Counted from the stretch's first letter, positions 1 to 8,845 are shown. The stretch: DNA of 64,000 bases from Fontivita pretiosa (GCF_050410795.1 NZ_CP191258.1:1116001-1180000); one strand, 5' to 3'. Program-made: numbers and translations. The notes: generated by a model not told the origin, from the sequence alone.

Positions 1-2
1 TC

Positions 3-725
3 GCCGCGATGAAGGCTGTTCTGCTCCGCAACTGCCCGCGGGCATGCCTGATCGACATCACCCACCTGATCCCGCGACACGATATTCTGTACGGCTCAAT
101 CACGCTGGAGCGGGCGATTGACAGCTTCCTTCCCGGCACGGTTCACCTTGCAGTGATCGACCCCGGCGTGGGCACCGATCGCAGGATTCTGATCGTCCAG
201 ATCAACCGCCAGCTTGTCGTCTGCCCGGATAACGGGCTGATCACCTGGGCATGGCGACTGCACGCGCAGGCCAGCCGCAGCAGCCGCGCGCAAGCCTACG
301 AGCTGACCTGGCGGCCGAAGCGGTCCAGCAGCACCTTTCACGGGCGCGATGTGATGGCGCCGGTGGCCGGGAAACTGGCGTGTGGAACGTCGATCGATTC
401 GCTGGCGCGCCCGATCGACGATCCGATCCTGCTGGACATCGCCCCGGCCGATCCGGCGCAGCGTCGCGGACGGATCATCCACATCGATGTCTTCGGCAAC
501 GCCACAACCAACATCCCACACGACGCCCTGCGCACAATCGACGTCAAAAACATAAAGGTGAAGGGCAGACGGATCGGCGGCCTCAAACGCACCTACGGCG
601 ATGTTCCGCCGGGCAGACCCCTGGCCCTGATCGGCAGCAGCGGGCTGCTCGAGATCGCCGTCCGCGACGCCAACGCCGCCCGACAGCTCAAGCTCCGCGT
701 CGGCGATGAAGTGGTGCTGGAGTGA
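3..725 (+). CDS. SAM hydroxide adenosyltransferase (DUF62 family), 5' end outside window
   Basis: The protein resembles the SAM hydroxide adenosyltransferase / chlorinase-fluorinase family, which splits S-adenosylmethionine to adenosine and methionine using water. The opening residues (A-A-M-K-A-V-L-L) match the region shortly after the N-terminus in this family, and the frame is open to the window edge, so the true start lies upstream and the ATG at 9 is internal. Seen motifs are HLIPRHD, HLAVIDPGVGT and CPDNGLI near the N-terminal half, and HIDVFGNATTNI and LIGSSGLLEIAV in the C-terminal domain. These fit the two-domain trimeric enzymes. Family assignment is firm; the physiological role of the family is poorly known. 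Confidence 0.88.
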   Translation, partial: AAMKAVLLRNCPRACLIDITHLIPRHDILYGSITLERAIDSFLPGTVHLAVIDPGVGTDRRILIVQINRQLVVCPDNGLITWAWRLHAQASRSSRAQAYELTWRPKRSSSTFHGRDVMAPVAGKLACGTSIDSLARPIDDPILLDIAPADPAQRRGRIIHIDVFGNATTNIPHDALRTIDVKNIKVKGRRIGGLKRTYGDVPPGRPLALIGSSGLLEIAVRDANAARQLKLRVGDEVVLE

Positions 726-820
726 CGACGTGAGCACGTGATCACAACCTGATCGCGCCATGATGCGATGCCCGCCCGCATGCAGGAGCGTGACGCCGCG
801 AGACGCTGGTGACACATCCG

Positions 821-926
821 AGCCAACTGTGGCATGGCCGTCCCGGCCATGCGCGGTGCGCTCGAAATCGGAAGTCCGATGTCCGGGCTTTTCATCACTT
901 CATGCCGCTGGGCACGGGCGGGACGC
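821..926. repeat. Dispersed intergenic repeat, family R1 long copy
   Basis: This stretch aligns with 34111-34215 almost without gaps (one single-base indel) at high identity. Its core at 833-851 is palindromic, with arms CATGGCC and GGCCATG. It lies between the SAM hydrolase gene and nuoI, where no gene is convincing. Open frames across it are low-complexity and look spurious. Shorter relatives of the core occur near 4700, 4776, 41073 and 49428. Confidence 0.75.
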
Positions 927-963
927 CTTTTCGACGTGATCAGCTCAGCAGGTCAACGCGATT

Positions 964-1500
964 TCACATCGGCTCGGTCTTCACCGTCTCATCATAGATC
1001 CGCAGCAGCTTTTCCTTGTCGAAGATCATCTCCTGCCGCGTCAGGCCGACGATGTCGTAGATGCTGGTCAGCTCGATGGCGTCCACGGGGCAGGCCTCCT
1101 CGCACATCCCGCAGTAGATGCACCGCAGCTCGTCGATGTCGAACTTGACGGGGTACTTTTCGCGATCCGGCCAGGGCGCTTCGCCCGCCTCGATGTGGAT
1201 ACACTGCGCCGGACAGGCGGTTGAGCACATGAAGCAGGCGACGCACTTGACGCGGCCTTCCTCGTCCTTATTCAGCCGGTGTACGCCGCGGTAGGTGATC
1301 TGAAGCATTCCGCCCTGATCGACGGGCAGGTCCTCGCGCCGCTCCTCGGGGTATTGGATGACGCGATCCTTGCCCGCGACCAGCACGTTGAGCATGTGCT
1401 TCATCGTGGTGCCCAGGCCCTTGAGCACCTGCGGCACATAGAACTCATCCAGAGGCGAAAGCTTCGGTTCCTGGAGGATGATGAGATCAGATTCTTTCAT
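964..1500 (-). CDS. nuoI: NADH-quinone oxidoreductase subunit I
   Basis: This is the 178-residue complex I subunit that carries two 4Fe-4S clusters and passes electrons toward quinone. Two ferredoxin motifs are visible: CVACFMCSTACP and CIYCGMCEEACP, each followed by the usual fourth-cysteine CP. The start at 1500 (MKESDLI) is chosen because the open frame further upstream runs through an intergenic repeat (family R2) and has no family resemblance. The gene follows nuoH on the same strand; the nuoH stop lies inside the repeat 20 bases upstream. The length agrees with the family. Confidence 0.95.
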   Translation of the reverse strand: MKESDLIILQEPKLSPLDEFYVPQVLKGLGTTMKHMLNVLVAGKDRVIQYPEERREDLPVDQGGMLQITYRGVHRLNKDEEGRVKCVACFMCSTACPAQCIHIEAGEAPWPDREKYPVKFDIDELRCIYCGMCEEACPVDAIELTSIYDIVGLTRQEMIFDKEKLLRIYDETVKTEPM

Positions 1501-1585
1501 GGTAATCAGTGGCCAGTCGTCAGTGGCCAGTTGCCGCGACCGGTGATTCGTACTGAGCACCGGCCACTGGCCACTGACCGCTGCT
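1501..1585. repeat. Dispersed repeat family R2, CAGTGGCCAGT type, overlapping the nuoH stop
   Basis: The segment contains repeated CAGTGGCCAG units at 1506 and 1521 and inverted CTGGCCACTG units near 1567, so it can fold back on itself. It separates nuoH from nuoI and supplies the last codons and stop of nuoH. A related GGCCATC/GGCCGA-type segment lies at 8846-8932. It looks like a decaying, phrase-like intergenic repeat rather than coding sequence. Confidence 0.6.
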
Positions 1586-2911
1586 CGTCGCGAACCGGCT
1601 GTTCGCCACACGAAGCCTTCGGTTCGTCGGGGGCGGCGCCGGGATCAGTCGGCTGGCGAGCACCGCTCCGATCAGCACCAGCACATTCATCATCAGCAAG
1701 TATAGGGCGTCCAGTCCGCTGACACGGTCCAGCGTTCGTCCACCCGTCAGCCACACTACAATCGCCGTCGCCACCGTCAGCGCCAGCGAGATGGGGATCA
1801 TCCCCCGCCAGGCGATGTTCATGAGCTGGTCGAAGCGGAATCGTGGCAGGCTCCAGCGGACCCACATGAACACGAACAGCACCAGCAGCGCCTTGAGGAA
1901 GAATACGACGGCGCGAAGGATGCACACCAGCAGGCTGTCGGTGACGGCGGGATTGGCCGGATCGACGCTGCCGCCCAGCCCCGGCAGGTGCCACCCGCCG
2001 AAGAACAGGGCCACGCACACGCAGCTCGTCGTGATCATGCCTGCGTATTCTCCGAGGAAGAACAGCGCGAATCGCATCGAGCTGTATTCGGTGTGGTAGC
2101 CGCCGACCAGTTCCTGCTCCGCCTCGGCGAGGTCGAACGGCGCGCGATTGGCCTCGGCGTGAATGCACACCAAGAACAGCAGAAACGCCAGCGGTTGCGT
2201 AAAGACGTTCCATGCGGGGATGAACCCCAGCCACCAGTGCGCCTGCTTCTCGACGATCAGGCCCAAATCCAGCGTGCCGTACATGAGCACGATGCACAAC
2301 ACCGCCAATCCGAGCGGAATCTCGTAGGAGATCATGTTAGCGGTGGCGCGCAGCCCGCCGAGGAACGAGTACTTGTTGTTCGATGCCCAGCCCCCGATCA
2401 CAACACCATAAACCGCCAGCGACAGAACCGCGATGACGTAGAGCACGCCGATGTTGAGGTTGGCGATCTGGAAGGCATAGCGGTAGATGACCTGGCCCGG
2501 GGATTCGGAGACGATTGTCGCGCCGGCGGGAACCTCGCTCGCACTCGCCGCCACGCCCTGTTTGATTCCACCCCAGGGGATCACCGCGATCGAGATGATC
2601 ACCACCGCCATCATGATGCACGGCGCCAGCGTGAACAGCACGCGATCGACGCCCTTCGGTCGATAGTCCTCCTTCACGAGGAACTTCAACCCGTCCGCCA
2701 GCGGCTGGCCCAGGCCGAACATCTTTTTGTCCTTCAGCCACGGAATGATGCCAAACCCCAGCCCCACGCGGTTCGGCCCGACGCGGTCCTGTACCCACGA
2801 AGCGACCTTCCGCTCCAGCAGAATCAGATACGCCACCGTCCCCAGCGTGACCAGGTGAACAATAATCGCAATCCAAACCCAGGCGGGGATGTGTTCGGAA
2901 ATCCAGTTCAT
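1520..2911 (-). CDS. nuoH: NADH-quinone oxidoreductase subunit H
   Basis: NuoH is the membrane subunit at the quinone-binding junction of complex I. The N-terminal helix is followed by ERKVASWVQDRVGPNRVG, a hallmark of the family, and by GLGQPLADGLKFLVKED. Later RAPFDLAEAEQELVGGYHTEYS, the conserved acidic loop, is present. Many hydrophobic segments span the 463 residues. An extra loop (about residues 118-140) between early helices carries a periplasmic-looking SASEVPAGATIVSE stretch. The last roughly 30 residues are encoded by repeat R2 and are not conserved family sequence, so the ancestral stop was probably earlier. The gene is 94 bases downstream of nuoG on the same strand. Confidence 0.95.
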   Translation of the reverse strand: MNWISEHIPAWVWIAIIVHLVTLGTVAYLILLERKVASWVQDRVGPNRVGLGFGIIPWLKDKKMFGLGQPLADGLKFLVKEDYRPKGVDRVLFTLAPCIMMAVVIISIAVIPWGGIKQGVAASASEVPAGATIVSESPGQVIYRYAFQIANLNIGVLYVIAVLSLAVYGVVIGGWASNNKYSFLGGLRATANMISYEIPLGLAVLCIVLMYGTLDLGLIVEKQAHWWLGFIPAWNVFTQPLAFLLFLVCIHAEANRAPFDLAEAEQELVGGYHTEYSSMRFALFFLGEYAGMITTSCVCVALFFGGWHLPGLGGSVDPANPAVTDSLLVCILRAVVFFLKALLVLFVFMWVRWSLPRFRFDQLMNIAWRGMIPISLALTVATAIVVWLTGGRTLDRVSGLDALYLLMMNVLVLIGAVLASRLIPAPPPTNRRLRVANSRFATSSGQWPVAGAQYESPVAATGH

Positions 2912-3005
2912 GTCTCAATTCCTGTCACAGATTCGACACAGAATGAACCTGGATGACAACGCTCGCAACCACCCTGGTTCATCTGTGGCGCGCCGGTGAC
3001 TGCGA

Positions 3006-4586
3006 TCAAAGCTCCACAAACTCAAACGCCGGCTCTTCGGCCCGTTCGCTGGGGATCTTCACCGAGGCGAATGGCTCGCCCATCTCCTGGCGGACCGCTT
3101 CGGCGTTGTACAGGCCAGCGCGACCCAGCAGCCGGTAATACACGTCGCCTTCGCGCATCGCGCCGGCGGGCGGAGTTACCGCGGCGCTGAAGGCCTGAAG
3201 CTGGCCGGCGTGATTCTCCCACACGCCGTCCTTTTCGGCCCAGGCGGCGGCGGGCAACAGCGCATCGGCGCTGCCGGTCAGCTTGTTCGGCAGAATGTCC
3301 TGCACCACCTTCACGCCACGAGGCAGCTTCAGCGCATCGGTCACCCAGTCGCTGAGGTATCCGCCCACGATCCATCCGCCCTTGAGCCTGGTTGACTTGC
3401 CCAGTTCCTCCAGCGTCGCCGTCGGCCCGCCCAGAAGCGAGATCACCCGCTGCACTCCCCGACGATTGGGCACCTTTTCGGCCTGGATCACGAACGTCAC
3501 CTGCCCGGTGATCGAGTTGCGGAAAACTTCGTTCTCTCCGCTCGTCGGGACCGGCCCCAGCACCAGCACCGCCTGGGGATCCAGCTTGCGGATATACGTG
3601 CCCAGGAGCCACGCTTCCTCGCAGGCCATCATCGGCGACAGCATGGCGAAAAGACTGCCGACCCCACTTTCCCTGACCGTCCGCTTCAGCTCCGCGTCGG
3701 CCTGCTCGATCGCGCTCTGATAGCTCGTGTGGACCTGCGCGCCGAACTGGAGCCTGGTGGGCCTGGTCAGACGCTTCTCGTCGTGAACCGCCTTGTAGCA
3801 GTACCGTGTGTCGTCACTGATCCACCACTGATTCACGTCCGGGTTGTACCGCGGCTTGATGCGGTAGATCACGTTCTGGTTATGCTCCAGCCAGATGTTC
3901 TCGCCGCCAGCGTCCACCGGCGAGATCGACGGCGTGCGCTTCAGCAGCCACACCCGCTGCTTGAACAGGAAGTCCTTGTCCAGCAAGGCCCCTACCGGGC
4001 AGATGTCCACCACGTTGCCCGACAGCTTGTTGTCCAGCGGCTTGCCCGGGAAGATGTCGATCTCCTCGCGGTGCCCACGTCCATCGACGTACAGCTCGCC
4101 GGTTCCCGAGATCTCGCGCGTGAACCGCACGCACCGCGTGCACATGATGCAACGGTCGTTGTACAGCAGCACGTGCAGGCCGACGTCTTTCTTCGGCTTC
4201 TTGGCCTTGTCCTCCTCGAAGCGCGATTCGGTCCGGCCGTACTGGTAGGAATAGTCCTGAAGCAGGCACTCGCCCGCCTGATCGCACACAGGACAATCCA
4301 GCGGGTGGTTGATCAGCAGGTACTCCATCACCGCCTTCTGGTTGGCAATCGCCTTGCTCGACTTCGAGTGGACCACCATGCCATCGCGCACGGGCGTCTG
4401 GCAGCTCGGCACGAGTTTGGGGATCCCCTCGACTTCAACCAGACAGATCCGGCACGAGGCCGGAATCGACAGGCCGGGGTGATAACAGTAATGCGGCAGG
4501 AAAATGCCTGCATCCAGGCAGGCCTGAAGGATCATCTGCCGGTCTTTGCACTCGATGATCTTGCCGTCAACAGTAATCCGAGGCAT
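3006..4586 (-). CDS. nuoG: NADH-quinone oxidoreductase subunit G (short form)
   Basis: This is the iron-sulfur subunit of the complex I peripheral arm, 526 residues. Seen in order: a 2Fe-2S ferredoxin domain with CYHPGLSIPASCRICLVE and a later SCQTPV, a His-Cys3 cluster motif HPLDCPVCDQAGECLLQ, and a 4Fe-4S region CIMCTRCVR with CPVGALLDK. The rest is a reduced molybdopterin-oxidoreductase-like fold. It is much shorter than enterobacterial NuoG (about 900 residues), so most of that degenerate domain is trimmed. The start at 4586 (MPRITVDG) begins exactly at the ferredoxin domain; upstream codons run into repeat sequence. No nuoE or nuoF is present upstream. Confidence 0.93.
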   Translation of the reverse strand: MPRITVDGKIIECKDRQMILQACLDAGIFLPHYCYHPGLSIPASCRICLVEVEGIPKLVPSCQTPVRDGMVVHSKSSKAIANQKAVMEYLLINHPLDCPVCDQAGECLLQDYSYQYGRTESRFEEDKAKKPKKDVGLHVLLYNDRCIMCTRCVRFTREISGTGELYVDGRGHREEIDIFPGKPLDNKLSGNVVDICPVGALLDKDFLFKQRVWLLKRTPSISPVDAGGENIWLEHNQNVIYRIKPRYNPDVNQWWISDDTRYCYKAVHDEKRLTRPTRLQFGAQVHTSYQSAIEQADAELKRTVRESGVGSLFAMLSPMMACEEAWLLGTYIRKLDPQAVLVLGPVPTSGENEVFRNSITGQVTFVIQAEKVPNRRGVQRVISLLGGPTATLEELGKSTRLKGGWIVGGYLSDWVTDALKLPRGVKVVQDILPNKLTGSADALLPAAAWAEKDGVWENHAGQLQAFSAAVTPPAGAMREGDVYYRLLGRAGLYNAEAVRQEMGEPFASVKIPSERAEEPAFEFVEL

Positions 4587-4699
4587 AGGGTGGGCAATGG
4601 TATACTGGGTTGTGACAGATTTCACCAGTTCCCTGCACCATGTAAATCTCCGCCCATCAGCGCATGCGTTTTCCCCGCTGGCCGGTAACGACGCAGTCG

Positions 4700-4799
4700 T
4701 GTCACGGCCGTCCCGCCCGTGCCGCGTGGCGTCGAGCGTGCGACGATGGGCGTGAGCACAGTGTTTGCGCATTCAGCACGGCCGGGACGGCCGTGACAC
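4700..4799. repeat. Inverted repeat pair (family R1 core) upstream of nuoG
   Basis: TGTCACGGCCGTCCCG at 4700 onward is mirrored by an inverted copy at 4776-4799, with about 53 bases between. The arms match over about 22 of 23 positions. A transcript could form a long stem-loop. The pair sits in the 255-base gap between the nuoG start and the cyclase stop and shares its core with the longer R1 copies at 821 and 34111. Confidence 0.7.
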
Positions 4800-4841
4800 C
4801 AGGCACGATGCACTGCCCAGACAGCTACGCGCCTCCCGTCG

Positions 4842-6629
4842 TCAAACATGCCGGCTCGGTGTTCGAAGCTGCTCCAGACTGCCGCTGCTGCTTCGTGGCC
4901 CGCCGCCTTCCACGATCACCTCGAACACCTCCACCGCCTGTTCGCGGCCTCGCACCTGGACGACTCCGGCGCTGCGGGTCTCGATGGCCCCATCCAGCGC
5001 CTGGGCCGTCGCCGCGTCGATCAGAATCTGCGTGCCAAGCTCCTTGTTCACGCCCTCCAGCCGCGAGGCGACGTTCACCACATCCCCCATCGCCGTGTAG
5101 TTTTTCTTGCTCCGCGGCGAGCCGATGATGCCGACGATAGCCGGGCCGGTGGCGATGCCGATGCGCACGCGCAGCGGCGGATCGGTGAACTGCCGCGCCA
5201 GCTCGACCACCCGCAGCGCCGCCCGGCACGCGGCCAGCGCGTGATTCTGCTCCACCGGCGGACCCCAGAACGCCACCACGCCGTCGCCCACGAACTTGTC
5301 CAGATATCCGTTCAGCTCCTTGACAATATCTGCACTGGCGCCGAGAAAGCGATTGAGCACCTCCACGAGCTTCTCCGGCTCCAGGCGCTCGCCCAGTGCG
5401 GTGAAACCCTCCAGGTCGCTGAACAGAACCGTCTGCACGAGTCGCCGGCCTCGCAGGCTCTGTGGGTCGGTCAACAGCGCGTCGGCGATTCGCGGATCGA
5501 CAAACTGCCCCAGCGAGTCCTTGATGATCTCGCGCTGCATCAGCCCGTGCGACATCTCGTTGAAGCTGTGCGCCAGCTCGCCCAGCTCATCCTGGCGGGC
5601 GACGGGAATGGGGCAATCGAACTGGCCGCGGGAGATTCGCCGAGTGCCCCGGACCAGTTGTTCGACCGGTCCAGCGAGCATGCGCGACAGCGCCCGCGCC
5701 GCCACGATCGCCAGCAGCACCATCAGGCACGTGGCCAATACGATCAACCGCTGGATCCGCCGCAGCGGCAACAGCACCTGATCCCACGACCTCGCCACCA
5801 CCAGCACGCCGCCGACGCCCGGCGCCGCGGCAAACCCCATCGCCCGCCCACGCAGCTCCTCGCCGCCCGCACGGAATCGGATCTCGCGCTGCTCGCCGAC
5901 ACGCACGCCACCGGTCGCATCGCTTATGGCCTGCGAAATGCCCGCGCCGAAATCCGCTCCCTGAGCGATGATTCGCCCGTTCACCATGAACCAGGCCAGC
6001 GAGTCCTGGCTGATCTGGCGACGGACCCACTGATCATCGATCCGGTATGCGACGAAGTAAGCATGCGACGGCGGCTCGTTGAGTCCGATGCGCAGCGGCA
6101 CTCCCAGCACCAGATACAGCCGTTCGCCAATCAGTATGTAGCGACGGTGCAGCTCCTCCGGGCCGGCAAGTACCGGCGCCACGGGCCAGTCGATCGTCTC
6201 GTCAAAGAGCTGCCGGCCAAGCGCCGGGTCTTGGCAGCAGGCAACGACGAGCTGCCCGGCCGGATTCAGCAGCGTCTGAAACGTCGGCGTCGGGCCACGC
6301 CGCTCCAGCTCCCGGCACACGATCGTTCCGAAGATCTCGTCACGGAACTGTGTCCCAGCCGCCTGACGCGCTACCTGGTCGCCCTCCTGGAGGTCGATCA
6401 GCAGCGAGCGGTGTTGCGGGTCTTCCATGAGCACGCGCACGAGTGTGTCCACGCGGGCGTGCATTGCCTCCAGCTTTTGGAAGTAGCCTTCGGCCGCGGC
6501 CCGGATCTGGGCGTGCGCCTGCTCGGTTTCCCGACGCGTGATCTGCTGGCGCACCACCAGGACCACGAACCCGCTCAACGTCACCGTGATCGCCAGCGTC
6601 AGCAGCAGGACTCGTGTTCCAAACCGCAT
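4842..6629 (-). CDS. Membrane adenylate cyclase, class III, with HAMP domain
   Basis: The protein (595 residues) has an N-terminal membrane helix (about 7-27), an extracytoplasmic region of about 260 residues resembling a Cache-type sensor, a second helix (about 295-315), a HAMP domain (about 315-362) and a class III cyclase domain (about 395-570). Metal-binding aspartates are in FSDLEGFT (D405) and VGDGVVAFWG (D449). The transition-state N519 and R523 are in GDVVNVASRLEG. K445 and D516 are the residues that usually select ATP over GTP, so cAMP is the likely product. It is the last gene of a unit with the lipoprotein and cupredoxin genes upstream, four bases from the former. Confidence 0.9.
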   Translation of the reverse strand: MRFGTRVLLLTLAITVTLSGFVVLVVRQQITRRETEQAHAQIRAAAEGYFQKLEAMHARVDTLVRVLMEDPQHRSLLIDLQEGDQVARQAAGTQFRDEIFGTIVCRELERRGPTPTFQTLLNPAGQLVVACCQDPALGRQLFDETIDWPVAPVLAGPEELHRRYILIGERLYLVLGVPLRIGLNEPPSHAYFVAYRIDDQWVRRQISQDSLAWFMVNGRIIAQGADFGAGISQAISDATGGVRVGEQREIRFRAGGEELRGRAMGFAAAPGVGGVLVVARSWDQVLLPLRRIQRLIVLATCLMVLLAIVAARALSRMLAGPVEQLVRGTRRISRGQFDCPIPVARQDELGELAHSFNEMSHGLMQREIIKDSLGQFVDPRIADALLTDPQSLRGRRLVQTVLFSDLEGFTALGERLEPEKLVEVLNRFLGASADIVKELNGYLDKFVGDGVVAFWGPPVEQNHALAACRAALRVVELARQFTDPPLRVRIGIATGPAIVGIIGSPRSKKNYTAMGDVVNVASRLEGVNKELGTQILIDAATAQALDGAIETRSAGVVQVRGREQAVEVFEVIVEGGGPRSSSGSLEQLRTPSRHV

Positions 6630-6633
6630 GGGT

Positions 6634-7335
6634 TTACGGCACCTTGGGCAATGCGTTAACGCCGACCACCAGCGTGCAGGATGAAACCCTGCCGGCCTGA
6701 AGCGTCACCTGCGCCTGACTGCCGGGCAGGCGCGGATGCCATGAGCTTACGCGTGCCGGCCCGGGCGGCAGGTCGTCGAAGGTCACGCGCCTGCCGGCCT
6801 GCGTTATCGTGGCGTGCCGCGTCGGCGCGATGTACAGCGCAACCGGCTGAGCCTGCGACGGCGTGGTCAGCTCCACACAGCCGCTCACGTCCGCAGGCAG
6901 CGGCGTTCCGCGCGGCAGCGAAATTACCCGACCGTCCTCCGTGCGGATTACAACGTCTCGGTCCAGACCTCCCTGGATGCTTCTGGCCCATGGCGGGCCA
7001 TAGATCACCGTTGGCGATGCGGCCTCATTGGCCGGCTCCACGCACACGACGATCTCGTCGAGCTGCGCGTAGTCCACCGTCTCAAAGTCCCTGCGCTCCC
7101 CCGGGCGCAAGCCCGCGTACGTCGATTGGCCCGCCGGATCGTGCCACCCCTGCCTGGGCTCGGCCTTGACGCTCACGACCAGCGTCGCGCGGCCATGCGA
7201 AGTCGCTGCTGTCTGACTGCTGGTGCATGCAACGAACCACAGCAGCCCGGAAACCAAAGAGCAACAGAGGATCAGGCAGCGCGCACTGATCGTTGCTGTG
7301 CGTTCGGTGGGCTGGGCGGCTCGGTGGCCGATCAT
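6634..7335 (-). CDS. Hypothetical lipoprotein in cyclase operon
   Basis: A 233-residue protein with a signal peptide and a lipobox-like FVAC at about residues 34-37, after which the mature chain starts CTSSQTAATS. No known domain was recognised. The mature part is rich in short beta-type segments, such as ATLVVSVKAE, DEIVVCVEP and RVTFDDLPPGPARVSSW, the last resembling the carboxypeptidase-regulatory-like beta-sandwiches of the adjacent cupredoxin. The start overlaps the cupredoxin stop by four bases (ATGA) and the stop is four bases before the cyclase start, so translation is probably coupled. It may act with the cupredoxin at the cell envelope. Confidence 0.7.
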   Translation of the reverse strand: MIGHRAAQPTERTATISARCLILCCSLVSGLLWFVACTSSQTAATSHGRATLVVSVKAEPRQGWHDPAGQSTYAGLRPGERRDFETVDYAQLDEIVVCVEPANEAASPTVIYGPPWARSIQGGLDRDVVIRTEDGRVISLPRGTPLPADVSGCVELTTPSQAQPVALYIAPTRHATITQAGRRVTFDDLPPGPARVSSWHPRLPGSQAQVTLQAGRVSSCTLVVGVNALPKVP

Positions 7336-7952
7336 CTTGTCAACCTCAGATCCAACGTGACCGAATCAGCGCCGACGGTCACAACCAGATTCTGCTCGGC
7401 ATAGCGCGCCGTGCGCTGCCAGGTTCTCACTCTCCACTGGCCGGGGGGTACCTGCGCGATCTGGTAGCAGCCGTCGGCACCGACCTTTGCCCAGTACGGG
7501 CTGGGGCAGATGTAGATCATTCCATCCATGTAGCGATGGATCGAGCAGAACAGACGAACCGCGCCGGGCTTGTCGAACGTGACTCGCCTGGCTTCGGGCG
7601 GTTTATACAATCCCAGATCAAACGACTTGGCGGCGGAGCGGGAGAAGACGTTGTGCTCCAGCACGCGATCCTCGTCGTTGCTGAACACAACCGACTGTCC
7701 GACGCTGATGATCAGCAGCGGCGGGGAGAATCTGGCGCCCTTCTGGGAGATCTGTGCATCCGGCGGCGGGTCGAATCGCAGCGATGGATCCAGCGATTCA
7801 AGATAAACGATCATCTCCGGCAGCGGCGCCGCGTCGAATGTGCTCACCTGCCCGCGCATTGTCGCCGAGGGCTGTGTCGCAGGCATGTCGCCCGCGAGCA
7901 CCATCACCGCCGGCAGCAGACAGACCAGGCCGATCCGCGACGCGCGCATCAC
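7332..7952 (-). CDS. Secreted cupredoxin-like protein (plastocyanin-type copper site)
   Basis: A 206-residue secreted protein with a signal peptide (about residues 1-21). A cupredoxin core follows, with the hydrophobic strand LLIISVGQSVVFSND, H100 in LEHNVFS, and the CSIHRYM loop supplying C136, H139 and M142. This is a complete type 1 copper ligand set. The C-terminal part (GCYQIAQVPPGQWRVRTW) looks like a carboxypeptidase-regulatory or methylamine-utilisation-type beta-sandwich. It leads an operon with a lipoprotein and a membrane adenylate cyclase. Copper binding and secretion are well supported by sequence; partner and redox role are not. Confidence 0.85.
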   Translation of the reverse strand: MMRASRIGLVCLLPAVMVLAGDMPATQPSATMRGQVSTFDAAPLPEMIVYLESLDPSLRFDPPPDAQISQKGARFSPPLLIISVGQSVVFSNDEDRVLEHNVFSRSAAKSFDLGLYKPPEARRVTFDKPGAVRLFCSIHRYMDGMIYICPSPYWAKVGADGCYQIAQVPPGQWRVRTWQRTARYAEQNLVVTVGADSVTLDLRLTR

Positions 7953-7991
7953 ACCTTCCCATTTGTGATGCGTGACATTGTAGCGACTGGC

Positions 7992-8825
7992 TTATGGATT
8001 GGTGCGAATTTCCCGAAGCAGTTCCGCGTGGGCCTTGGGGCCGGCGGCCAGGAATGGGACCTTGCCGCCGCCGTAACCGGCGAGTCTGAAGGGAAAGATC
8101 GGCTCGCCGCGGAGGTCGCTGAGCACGCCGCCGGCCTCGAGCACAATCGCCGCGGCGGGCGCGACATCCCAGAGCTTGCCATTGACTGTCACCGCCGCGT
8201 GCGCCACCCCCGCTGCCACCTGCACCGTTTCCAGCGCCGCGGTTCCGAGGATGCGGACTTTCCAGTTGGTCTGCGACAGCCATCTGATGGCCCACCTGGG
8301 GCAGTGCCCCCGCTGATCCAGCAGGTTGCTCGTGAGCATCAGGATGCTTGATTCGCCCAGTGGCGTATCCAGCGCACGCAGTCGCGTGTTGCCCAGCCAC
8401 GCGCCCTGTCCGGCGGCGGCGCAGTACAGATTGTCGCGCGTCACGTCATACACAATCCCCAGCACCGGACGGCCCGCCTCCAGCAGGCCGATGCACACGC
8501 AGAACAGTCCGAGTCCGGCGATGAAGTTGTTGGTGCCGTCGATGGGGTCGATGACCCAGTTGCGTCCGTTGGGGTCAGGGCATTCGAAGGTGATCGCGTC
8601 GCCAGTCTCATTCTCCTCGCCGATCACCCCGTCATCGGGGAAGCGTTTGCGCAGGGCGGCGACGATGTGCCGCTGGGCGGCGCGGTCGGCCTCGGTGACC
8701 GCTTCGGCACTGGCGGCGGCGTGGGTCTTGGTCAGACGCTCCACTTTACCGTAATGCTCGAGCACGATCCGCCCGGCACCTCGAGCAAGCTCCGCAGCGT
8801 ATTGAAGGTCGTAAGCAAGGTTCAT
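7992..8825 (-). CDS. Inositol monophosphatase family phosphatase
   Basis: This is a 277-residue magnesium-dependent sugar or inositol phosphatase. The metal-binding motifs are present: GEEN at about 69-72, WVIDPIDGTNNF with DPIDGT at 93-98, and near the C-terminus LWDVAPAAAIVLEAGG. The family includes inositol-1-monophosphatase, histidinol phosphatase and 3'(2'),5'-bisphosphate nucleotidase; motifs alone do not separate them. The start at 8825 (MNLAYDLQ) is preferred because the frame upstream reads through a repeat and adds 31 non-conserved residues. Confidence 0.88.
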   Translation of the reverse strand: MNLAYDLQYAAELARGAGRIVLEHYGKVERLTKTHAAASAEAVTEADRAAQRHIVAALRKRFPDDGVIGEENETGDAITFECPDPNGRNWVIDPIDGTNNFIAGLGLFCVCIGLLEAGRPVLGIVYDVTRDNLYCAAAGQGAWLGNTRLRALDTPLGESSILMLTSNLLDQRGHCPRWAIRWLSQTNWKVRILGTAALETVQVAAGVAHAAVTVNGKLWDVAPAAAIVLEAGGVLSDLRGEPIFPFRLAGYGGGKVPFLAAGPKAHAELLREIRTNP

Positions 8826-8845
8826 TGCGATCGCCGAATATGGAC

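Noticed and set aside
96..815. Long open frame on the minus strand over the SAM hydrolase gene
   Set aside because: Arises from GC-rich codon structure of the real gene; composition is low-complexity and without motif.
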